Positions 1-5,355 of a stretch of DNA of 8,194 bases are shown here, one piece after another. Source of the DNA: an uncultured Clostridia bacterium (GTDB lineage Bacteria; Bacillota; Clostridia; Christensenellales; Borkfalkiaceae); the NCBI GenBank assembly GCA_947629735.1, contig CANREX010000064.1, positions 1-8,194 of the forward strand. The letters run 5' to 3'. The notes below the pieces were generated by a model that saw nothing but the letters and a program-made list of their open reading frames with translations, was not told where the DNA came from and made no database searches. Every line of letters begins with the position of its first letter. The stretch's first letter is position 1. Made by a program: the position numbers and the translations under genes.

Positions 1-551
1 GCCTCGGGCAATTTATACACGGTATACGCGTTTTCCGAAAGCAGAGGTTTTTCCTCTATAAACATTATGCGCACTGCGCCGTCGATATGGTGGGTGGACG
101 TCTTGCTCTCTATCACTACCTCGTCCACCGTGAGCTCCATGTCGATATCAACTGCGCGCTCCGAAGCGTTTTTCAGATAAAAGCTGAACGAGAAGAACGC
201 CAGACGGTTTTTATCTTCATATACGGAGTGCACGCCCTCTTTTTGGGCTATGTCGTCGGGAAGGTTTGTGCCGTAGACTACGTCGTCATAGTTCAATCGG
301 GGGTTGGGCGTGTAGGTGACGTCCTCGTACCTGCCGCCGACGGGCACTATCAAATGGGTTGTCGGATCGGTGAAGTTGACGTCATAATCTAACAGCAGGC
401 TTACGTCCGTGGGCTGCGAGACGTGCACTACGAAGTTTTCCGCCTCGCGCGCAAACACCGCAAAACCCGCAAACAACAGCGAGACCGCAAGAGCAATCGG
501 TATAACTACTTTGGATATGCGCAGTATTTTTAATCGTTTGCTCCATCTCAC
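1..551 (-). CDS. Secreted or membrane-anchored surface protein under c-di-GMP riboswitch control (3' end outside window)
   Basis: 183 complete codons are visible from a GTG start at 551; the rest lies beyond the left edge. The start is fixed by GAGGGG at 560-565, 8 nt upstream. The N-terminus is basic (MRWSKRLKILR), followed by one hydrophobic segment at about residues 15-34 ending VFA, which could be a signal anchor or a signal peptide cleaved after A34. The rest is exported, hydrophilic and probably beta-rich. Segments DPTTHL (62-67), VTYTP (78-82), FSFYLKN (122-128) and DGAVRIM (157-163) resemble a recurrent family of uncharacterised exported clostridial proteins as I remember it; I know no name or function for it. 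Its long leader carries a c-di-GMP-I riboswitch and terminator, so the gene should respond to c-di-GMP. In clostridia such switches often control adhesins, pili, flagella or exoproteins, so a surface role is an inference. The coding call is firm; the function is unknown. Confidence 0.85.
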   Translation of the reverse strand, partial: MRWSKRLKILRISKVVIPIALAVSLLFAGFAVFAREAENFVVHVSQPTDVSLLLDYDVNFTDPTTHLIVPVGGRYEDVTYTPNPRLNYDDVVYGTNLPDDIAQKEGVHSVYEDKNRLAFFSFSFYLKNASERAVDIDMELTVDEVVIESKTSTHHIDGAVRIMFIEEKPLLSENAYTVYKLPE

Positions 552-559
552 TTGATTAT

Positions 560-565
560 CCCCTC
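560..565 (-). promoter_or_regulatory. Ribosome binding site deciding a GTG start
   Basis: GAGGGG lies 8 nt before the GTG at 551. It supports GTG over the out-of-frame ATG at 544-546, whose reading frame yields a cysteine-rich peptide without a signal sequence. Confidence 0.8.
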
Positions 566-608
566 AAATAAGCGCAAAGCCAAGCGTTATTTACTGCCTT
601 TATATGAG

Positions 609-672
609 AAAAATGCCAAAGCCTATACCGCCCACATATCTCTACACTCTGCGCGGATAAGTAGCCCTTGGC
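609..672 (-). terminator. Riboswitch-controlled intrinsic terminator (expression platform)
   Basis: The arms GCCAAGGGCTA (672-662) and TAGGCTTTGGC (625-615) pair over 10 of 11 positions, with one G-G mismatch and one G-U pair. The stem can extend inward through ATCCGC/GCGG. The tract ATTTTTCTC follows at once (614-606). The 5' arm begins with the last conserved bases of the aptamer (GCC, 672-670), so aptamer and terminator exclude each other. Ligand binding should therefore favour read-through, making an ON switch. The coding start lies 58 nt after the T tract. Confidence 0.8.
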
Positions 673-750
673 AACTGACAACCATAAAGCGTTATCCGCC
701 CCTTAGGTTCTTAGCTTTGCGTCCCGACCTTTCGATCGGTTTGCTATTTT
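665..750 (-). ncRNA. c-di-GMP-I (GEMM-I) riboswitch aptamer
   Basis: All hallmarks of the family are present in order. GCAAACC is at 744-738. A hairpin with arms CCGATC and GGTCGG is capped by a GAAA tetraloop (733-730). GGGACGCAAAGC runs from 725 to 714. The 11-nt tetraloop receptor halves CCTAAG (707-702) and TATGG (686-682) flank a small hairpin with loop GATAA (696-692). The closing segment TGGTTGTCAGTTGCC ends at 670. By the numbering of the Vibrio cholerae Vc2 structure, the ligand-contacting bases are G20 (744), A47 (717) and C92 (671). G20 is the c-di-GMP form; the 3',3'-cGAMP-sensing subclass usually has A there. The outer P1 helix is not obvious to me, so the 5' boundary is approximate. 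Confidence 0.95.
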
Positions 751-793
751 CAAACAGCTTTTTTGCTATTCTATATGTAACTCTACACTATTT

Positions 794-822
794 GTTTTAT
801 TACAAAATTTCGAGTTTGTCAA
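794..822 (-). promoter_or_regulatory. Sigma-A-type promoter for the riboswitch transcript
   Basis: A perfect -35 TTGACA (822-817) stands 17 bp from a -10 TAAAAC (799-794, 4 of 6 matches). Transcription would start near 787, about 37 nt before the first conserved aptamer base, giving a leader of roughly 235 nt. The surrounding 770-910 stretch is very AT-rich. Confidence 0.6.
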
Positions 823-839
823 CAGTTATTTTAAAAATT

Positions 840-858
840 TTTCACATTTTTTGTGAAA
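840..858. repeat. Perfect inverted repeat upstream of the riboswitch promoter
   Basis: TTTCACA and TGTGAAA flank five T (plus strand), centred 27-32 bp upstream of the -35 box. A second ATTTTTCAC occurs at about 877-885. The position suits a regulator site, but AT-richness makes chance symmetry possible. Confidence 0.4.
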
Positions 859-925
859 TCTTTTAATTTTGCCGCGATTTTTCACTTTTGACTAACATTT
901 TTTGCCATTTTTGACAGTTTGTGTT

Positions 926-979
926 GGGGCGGCGGGTTGGGGCTGGGGTGGGGCGGGGATTGGGGCTGGGGGGCGGGGG
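926..979 (+). repeat. G-quadruplex-forming G-rich tract
   Basis: Nine G runs of three or more lie in 54 bp (926-929, 934-936, 939-942, 945-948, 950-953, 955-958, 962-965, 968-973, 975-979). Eight of them have four or more G. Most gaps are 1-3 nt; the one exception is 930-933, which itself contains GG. Two adjacent intramolecular G-quadruplexes are possible on the plus strand; the minus strand is correspondingly C-rich. It lies between the AT-rich promoter region and the palindromic repeats. Confidence 0.85.
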
Positions 980-992
980 CTCGTCACGGTTT

Positions 993-1165
993 GTCATTCT
1001 GAGCGGAGTGAACGCAGTGAACGAAGTCGAAGAATCCGATTGGGGTATGCAACATAGGAAAGACCTAAACGCAATGAATTGCCAGACCCGTTCGACTCCG
1101 CTCGCCTTACGGCTCGCTTCGCTCAGGGTGACACCAAAAAAATGTCACACGCGCTCAGGGTGACA
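993..1165. repeat. REP/MITE-like palindromic repeat cluster (GTCATTCTGAGCG family)
   Basis: A left unit (993-1037) starts GTCATTCTGAGCGGAG and contains GAAGTCGAA. A right unit (1085-1132), read on the minus strand, starts GTCACCCTGAGCGAAG and contains GGAGTCGAA. The two are diverged inverted copies around a 47-bp centre. A truncated third unit (1151-1165) ends GCGCTCAGGGTGACA. GTCATTCTGAGCG sequences are known as dispersed, hairpin-forming intergenic repeats in many bacteria. I see no transposase. The cluster is non-coding. Confidence 0.75.
1136..1165 (-). terminator. Possible intrinsic terminator built from a repeat unit
   Basis: On the minus strand TGTCAC (1165-1160) and GTGACA (1148-1143) pair around an 11-nt loop, followed by seven T (1142-1136). 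It lies about 195 bp past the EAL-protein stop at 1359 and could end that transcript. The stem is only 6 bp, so activity is uncertain. Confidence 0.45.
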
Positions 1166-1194
1166 AAAAAGCGTTGCGCTCTCAATCGCTTTGT

Positions 1195-1225
1195 GAAAAT
1201 TTTTTGTCGTTTGCAAAAAATTTTC
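1195..1225. repeat. 12-bp perfect inverted repeat, AT-rich hairpin
   Basis: GAAAATTTTTTG (1195-1206) and CAAAAAATTTTC (1214-1225) are exact reverse complements with a 7-nt loop. It lies between two GTCAT-type repeat units and may belong to the same composite element. Confidence 0.7.
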
Positions 1226-1235
1226 TACAAACCAT

Positions 1236-1262
1236 CGGGCTAACGCCCTCGGGCGGAATGAC
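1236..1262 (-). repeat. Further GTCATTC-headed palindromic repeat unit
   Basis: The minus strand reads GTCATTCCGCCCGAGGGCG (1262-1244) and then TTAGCCCG. CGCCC/GGGCG and GGGC/GCCC give two alternative short hairpins. The GTCATTC head links it to the cluster at 993-1165. The remaining 1263-1358 stretch before the EAL-protein stop holds only short GC-rich repeats and no gene that I can see. Confidence 0.5.
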
Positions 1263-1358
1263 AACCTTGAAAGGGCTTGTGGTAATCGCGGTGGTTGTCG
1301 CGGAAGCAAGCGCGGAAAGCGCTGTAATCACTTGAAAAGGTTGCCGCGGTGCGGCGGG

Positions 1359-2774
1359 TTAAATGTTGTACTCTTCCGGCGGGAGAGGTTTGCCGTAAAA
1401 ATAGCCTTGCCCGTATTTTATCTTCAATTCTTTTATATAGTCGCGCACGACTTCGTCTTCTACGCCCTCCGCCACTATCGCAAAATTCTTGCGTTCCGCA
1501 AACCCGACAAGCGTTTCTACGACGCCGTTTATGAGGAAGTCATCCTGCGACTGCTCTATAAATTTCCTGTCAAGCTTGACCCAATCGTACTGCAAGTCTT
1601 CAAGCATTTTCAACGACGACATTTCAAGCCCGAAGTCGTCAATCGCCATTTTAAAGCCCATCTGCTGCAACTTCAATATATTGGACGCGACCTCCGGCAC
1701 TTTGTCAAACACGGCGAATTCCACTATCTCCATGCAGATATTGCGCGCGGGTATCCTGTAACGTTTGTAAATTTTTCGGAACTCCTCCGCCAAATGCGGG
1801 TACATGAGCTGCTTCGGCGATAGATTTATCGAAAATATTACGTCGCGCTCCTGCGGGTGCTCCTTGAAATACTTGGTTTCGCGCTCCAACAGCTCCTCAA
1901 ACGCCCAACTGCCTATCCAATCGATATCGCCCGTCTGCTCCATTATCGGAAGAAATCTATCGGGCGACAACACGCCGAGCGTAGGATGATTCCAGCGGAC
2001 AAGCGATTCGTACGCGATTATTTTGTTGTCCGCGACGTTATATATCGGCTGATAGTAGAGAGTAAATTGATGTCCCGAAATCGCCTCTTTTATCTCCTGA
2101 TAATGCTTGTACTCCTCCGTCTGCATTTCCGCGAGCTCTTCCGAATAGATCGAGAACTTGTTCAGACCGCCTTTGATTGAGTTGGCAAGCGCGATTTCAA
2201 GGTTTTGCGTCATGCTGAGCGCGTCGGGACTGAATTCGTTGTTGCTGACTATGCCGAGGTTCACGTTTACCGTGAGTTTTGCGCGCGTCAACAGCGTTAT
2301 CGGCTTGTTGCACTCGGTTATCATAAAGGTTGCGACGGAAGTTATCCCCTTATTATCCATGCGCTCTTCTATGAAAAGCGCGATGCGCTCGTCGTCGTAG
2401 TCGCAGATTTTCGAGCCGTGCGGGATAACGCGTATAAGTCTGTCCTTGATTTGCTGCCTTATCTTGATTGCCTGACGCTCGCCAAGCGAATTTTTCATGC
2501 CCGCAAAGTCGGATATCTGCAAAAGCATGACGGTGAAATAGGTGTCGTCGCGCGCGATTTCGTACTTGTGCTTGATTAACTCTTCAAAACCCAGCCTATC
2601 GAATTGGCGTATTTTGAATTTTTCCGCGATTATCCTGTTTCTGTCGCGCTTTATGCCCATAATCAGAAAGACCGTCGCGACTATGCAGAACACGACGAAC
2701 AGGCAGACAAGCAATATATATACGCCCGTATCAAGGTTGAGCGAATCTCCGTTTTCAAGCATTGCGTTTATCAT
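1359..2774 (-). CDS. Membrane-anchored GGDEF(degenerate)-EAL protein, putative c-di-GMP phosphodiesterase
   Basis: 471 aa. The ATG is fixed by GGAGG at 2786-2782, 7 nt upstream. One membrane segment lies at about residues 18-40 with almost no extracytoplasmic part. A degenerate GGDEF domain follows (about 70-212), with YDDER (126-130) where GGDEF should be, so cyclase activity is unlikely. The EAL domain (about 230-470) would hydrolyse c-di-GMP to pGpG. Its metal and catalytic residues are all seen: E256 in ESLVR, N317 in NLSP, E349, D379-D380 in DDFG, K400, E436 in EGVE and Q456. The loop after DDFG reads LEMSS instead of the usual TGYSS, and ESL replaces EAL. An active phosphodiesterase is likely but not certain; a c-di-GMP receptor role is the alternative. 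The gene lies downstream of a second GGDEF-EAL gene and upstream of the c-di-GMP riboswitch. Confidence 0.93.
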   Translation of the reverse strand: MINAMLENGDSLNLDTGVYILLVCLFVVFCIVATVFLIMGIKRDRNRIIAEKFKIRQFDRLGFEELIKHKYEIARDDTYFTVMLLQISDFAGMKNSLGERQAIKIRQQIKDRLIRVIPHGSKICDYDDERIALFIEERMDNKGITSVATFMITECNKPITLLTRAKLTVNVNLGIVSNNEFSPDALSMTQNLEIALANSIKGGLNKFSIYSEELAEMQTEEYKHYQEIKEAISGHQFTLYYQPIYNVADNKIIAYESLVRWNHPTLGVLSPDRFLPIMEQTGDIDWIGSWAFEELLERETKYFKEHPQERDVIFSINLSPKQLMYPHLAEEFRKIYKRYRIPARNICMEIVEFAVFDKVPEVASNILKLQQMGFKMAIDDFGLEMSSLKMLEDLQYDWVKLDRKFIEQSQDDFLINGVVETLVGFAERKNFAIVAEGVEDEVVRDYIKELKIKYGQGYFYGKPLPPEEYNI

Positions 2775-2859
2775 TACGCTTCCTCCGTTTTTTAACTTTT
2801 GGTTTGCGTTTGGTTTCGGTTTGTCGTTTGTAGCAATTGGGCGGGTTACAAGGCGAAGA

Positions 2860-2887
2860 GTTATGTGGCGAGTGTTATATGTGGCAA
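2860..2887 (-). promoter_or_regulatory. Tentative promoter for the 471-aa EAL gene
   Basis: TTGCCA (2887-2882, 5 of 6 matches) is 16 bp from CATAAC (2865-2860, 4 of 6). A rival -10, TATAAC, is at 2879-2874. Both -10 candidates sit inside the tandem repeats. A start near 2853 would give a leader of about 80 nt. Confidence 0.35.
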
Positions 2888-2896
2888 GATGTTATC
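2861..2896. repeat. Tandem imperfect repeats overlapping the tentative promoter
   Basis: TTATGTGGCGAGTG (2861-2874) is followed directly by TTATATGTGGCAAGATG (2875-2891) and a third TTAT start at 2892. They could be binding sites for a regulator, or tandem promoter elements. Confidence 0.45.
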
Positions 2897-3036
2897 GGAA
2901 ATGGCGCGATAAAAGTGCGGTTTTATTGCACGATATTGCGCGTTGCGGGGGCGAACAGTAAAGCCGAAAATATGCGAAAAGGACCGTAAATGTCGTTTTC
3001 TTTTGAGTTTTAGCGGTTTTAATGCGCCCGAGCGGG

Positions 3037-5223
3037 TTACTGTTGCTTAGCCTTGAATGACGCCACGACCTTGTTGTAGTCAAACGAATCGACGAGCGGG
3101 AAAGCGTCGTCGGGTTTCATTGACTTGCCTATCAACCAGCCCTGTATTGTGTCGCATTCGAGGTAATTCAGCATATCGAATTCCTGCGGGGTCTCCACTC
3201 CCTCGCAGATAGTTGTCAGATTAAGCAGCTTCGCGATGCTCGTTATAAAGCGAATTATCGCCTGACTTTCCTTGCTCTTCAAGACGTCCTTGACGAATTC
3301 CTTGTCGATTTTTATCGTCGAAATCGGCAATTTTTTGATGTAGAGAAGCGACGAATACTCCGTGCCGAAGTCATCGAGGTGGACGTCAATGCCGTTAGAC
3401 GTCAGAATTTCGAGCTTTTTCAGCGTTTCGGAATAGTTCGTCATCAGGAAACTTTCGGTGATTTCCACGCAGACCGAGCCGTGCTTCAAATCGTACTTTT
3501 TGTAGAGGCTGAGGAAGTTTTCCGTGAACCCCGCCTGCATGAGCTGTACGGGCGACACGTTGAGCGAGACAGAGACGTTCTTACCCTCCAACCGCTTGGC
3601 AAACTGCATGCCCGTATCGAAAATGAAGTCGCCCAACTGCACCATCGCGCCCGTGCGCTCGGCATAGGTTATGAACGAGAAGGTGTCTACGTTGACGTTC
3701 CAGCTCTTCTTGACGCGGAAAAGCGCTTCGAAGCCCTCTATTCGCTCCTGTTTTATGTTGTACTGCGGCTGATATTCCATCTCGAACGCGCCTTCCGAAA
3801 GCATTTGCTTTATGTCGTATTTGATGAAATATTTTGCGTACAGCTTCTTTTGCGACTCGTGATAAATGATATACTCGGCTATGTTGCTGTCGATTACGCG
3901 CTGACGGGCTGCTTCCGCCGCCTTTACGGCGTACTCGAACGTGAGCGACTCCATAGACGAATCGCACATTGCAAAGCCCGATTTAAGCTCTATGGTGAAG
4001 AGGTTGTCTTCCATCTTTATCGGGGCGGAAATGTAGCGGTAGATATCCTCCATGTCCGCCAAAAGATTGTCCAGCTTCTTGCCGTCGGGATAGGTTACGC
4101 CGATCGTCGCGAAGTCGAGTTCATAGACGTAGGTGAATTTTTCGCGCACTTTCTTGACGACAACGCGCTGTATGTCCTGCGCCATTTGCTTGCCGAAAAG
4201 CGTTTTTATCTGTTCGAGATTGGCTATCGTCATGACGCCTATCAGCGTGCGCTTGCCCTTTGCGGTGAAACTTTCAAACACCTTTGAAAAGGACGAGAAT
4301 TCTTCCAGATCGGTCGTGCTGCCGCCCGCCGCCTCTATAAAAGACTCCGCATTGACGACGTCGCTCGCGTAGACGTTGGCGTAGTTCTTACCAATTATGC
4401 CGCGGCGCATCGCCACGAGTTTATCGCCCTCCGCCGCGGGCAATGTGACGAGGCTGTAACTGTCCCTGTCGAATGAAGTTGCGGGTTGCAACTGCGTTAC
4501 AGACGCGAAAGTTGTGCGGAAATCGGAATTTTTGCGCCTTATCACGCCCGCCTTGTCTATGACGAGCTTGTATTTGTATCTGCCGTGCACGGTGCGGTTG
4601 CCGTTCCAGATCGCATAGCCGATGAGAGCCGCAACGCTTAAAACGCCCGCCACTATCAGCATTGCCGCCACGTTGCCGCGGAAGTTTTTGATATTCGCCT
4701 CGCGCGTGGTGTAATCGACGAGCCCCGCTATGCAGTAATTGCTGTCTCCGATGTTTGCGGGGCAGAACAGATAGACTTTGCCGCCTATCGTCACCTTGCC
4801 GTTTTGGTTGTATTTCAAGCCGTAGCCTTCCGTAATGTTGCCCGTAAGCAGTCCGCCGTCGCCGAGCACTCTCCCGCCCTGCGCCTGCGCGAAGACCACG
4901 TAGTCGTCAAACTCCCCGCTCTCTTCCAGCGCCGCTTCAATCAAAGGGCGGACGGACGCGTCGCTTTCGAGCGAATTCACGCTGTCGCCGAACATTTCGT
5001 CTATGCTGCTTGCGAGAGCCGCGCTTCTTATCTCATAACCGGCGACGTCGTGCTTATAAGTCATATCGGACGACCAATTGAACACGAAAAAGCCTGTCAG
5101 GACCTCCACCAGCGCTATAATCAACGCGATGAGAATGACTTTCAAAACCGACGATTTATTGAGTTGTTCATTAAATTTCTTCTTTTTCAATTTGTTTGTC
5201 CGATTTTTTAATTGTTTAAACAA
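3037..5223 (-). CDS. Two-membrane-segment sensor GGDEF(degenerate)-EAL protein, putative c-di-GMP phosphodiesterase
   Basis: 728 aa from TTG at 5223. A lysine-rich N-terminus precedes membrane segment 1 (about 27-49). An extracytoplasmic region (about 50-183) of unrecognised fold follows, then segment 2 (about 184-206) and a cytoplasmic region of about 100 aa. A degenerate GGDEF domain (about 315-458) has YELDF (367-371) in place of the signature, so no cyclase activity is expected. The EAL domain (about 470-715) keeps the full set: E499-A-L-F-R, N555, E587, D617-D618, K638, E674 and Q694. It should degrade c-di-GMP in response to an outside signal. The loop after DDFG is TEYSS, with Glu for the usual Gly, as in the neighbouring EAL protein. 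The start is uncertain: TTG 5223 has no Shine-Dalgarno and lies about 6 nt from the expected transcript start. TTG at 5190 is an alternative that would remove 11 residues and keep the membrane segment. Confidence 0.93.
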   Translation of the reverse strand: MFKQLKNRTNKLKKKKFNEQLNKSSVLKVILIALIIALVEVLTGFFVFNWSSDMTYKHDVAGYEIRSAALASSIDEMFGDSVNSLESDASVRPLIEAALEESGEFDDYVVFAQAQGGRVLGDGGLLTGNITEGYGLKYNQNGKVTIGGKVYLFCPANIGDSNYCIAGLVDYTTREANIKNFRGNVAAMLIVAGVLSVAALIGYAIWNGNRTVHGRYKYKLVIDKAGVIRRKNSDFRTTFASVTQLQPATSFDRDSYSLVTLPAAEGDKLVAMRRGIIGKNYANVYASDVVNAESFIEAAGGSTTDLEEFSSFSKVFESFTAKGKRTLIGVMTIANLEQIKTLFGKQMAQDIQRVVVKKVREKFTYVYELDFATIGVTYPDGKKLDNLLADMEDIYRYISAPIKMEDNLFTIELKSGFAMCDSSMESLTFEYAVKAAEAARQRVIDSNIAEYIIYHESQKKLYAKYFIKYDIKQMLSEGAFEMEYQPQYNIKQERIEGFEALFRVKKSWNVNVDTFSFITYAERTGAMVQLGDFIFDTGMQFAKRLEGKNVSVSLNVSPVQLMQAGFTENFLSLYKKYDLKHGSVCVEITESFLMTNYSETLKKLEILTSNGIDVHLDDFGTEYSSLLYIKKLPISTIKIDKEFVKDVLKSKESQAIIRFITSIAKLLNLTTICEGVETPQEFDMLNYLECDTIQGWLIGKSMKPDDAFPLVDSFDYNKVVASFKAKQQ

Positions 5224-5224
5224 T
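5211..5224. promoter_or_regulatory. 14-bp perfect palindrome over the start codon
   Basis: ATTGTTTAAACAAT reads the same on both strands and covers the proposed TTG start and the expected early transcribed region of the sensor-EAL gene. The position fits a repressor operator. No regulator is identified. Confidence 0.5.
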
Positions 5225-5235
5225 AATACACTTTA

Positions 5236-5264
5236 ATATTAAATCATTGGAGTGCAAAAGTCAA
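5236..5264 (-). promoter_or_regulatory. Sigma-A-type promoter for the sensor GGDEF-EAL gene
   Basis: TTGACT (5264-5259, 5 of 6 matches) is separated by exactly 17 bp from TAATAT (5241-5236, 4 of 6). Transcription would begin near 5229. It lies just after the spo0A terminator, so this gene is transcribed independently of spo0A. Confidence 0.6.
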
Positions 5265-5287
5265 GACCAAGCCGCCAAATTGCCCCC

Positions 5288-5330
5288 AAAAAGTATGCGG
5301 AGGCTGAAAAAATCTTCCAACCTCCGCATA
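5288..5330 (-). terminator. Intrinsic terminator of spo0A
   Basis: The arms 5330-5318 (TATGCGGAGGTTG) and 5306-5294 (CAGCCTCCGCATA) form 13 pairs with one G-U. The loop may close further through AA/TT pairs. A TTTTT tract follows at 5292-5288, after one C. It begins 25 bp past the spo0A stop. Confidence 0.88.
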
Positions 5331-5355
5331 AATACGCCGATAAATTGCGTTGAAA

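Larger units (their letters stand above)
2775..3036 (-). other. Intergenic leader between the two EAL genes
   Basis: 262 bp without a convincing gene. I looked for a c-di-GMP riboswitch and found none. Next to the EAL start, the minus strand is A/C-rich with repeated CAAAC/CGAAAC units (2832-2801), an unstructured leader before the GGAGG. Further upstream are tandem imperfect repeats (2861-2896). A weak hairpin GTGC/GCAC with TTTT (2931-2911, minus) might end the upstream transcript; it has only 4 bp. So it is unclear whether the two EAL genes are co-transcribed. Confidence 0.5.

Noticed and set aside
552..866. Plus-strand open frame over the intergenic region
   Set aside because: It runs antisense through the riboswitch aptamer and terminator, has no ribosome binding site and no protein-like composition.
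921..1163. Plus-strand open frame starting in the G-rich tract
   Set aside because: It encodes a low-complexity Gly-rich start and then translated palindromic repeats; repeat DNA explains it.
993..1262. CRISPR array
   Set aside because: The repeats are diverged, inverted and unevenly spaced, without regular spacers or cas genes.
2775..3036. Second c-di-GMP riboswitch before the 471-aa EAL gene
   Set aside because: No CAAAC-GNRA hairpin-GACGCAAAG order; the CAAAC repeats there lack the other conserved blocks.
2892..3083. Small minus-strand open frame of 63 codons
   Set aside because: It overlaps the end of the sensor-EAL gene in another frame, has no ribosome site and a random-looking composition.
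3379..4287. Long open frame of about 300 codons on the plus strand
   Set aside because: It lies wholly antisense to the sensor GGDEF-EAL gene, whose domains are unambiguous. Its product has no recognisable motifs and its openness follows from codon bias on the other strand.
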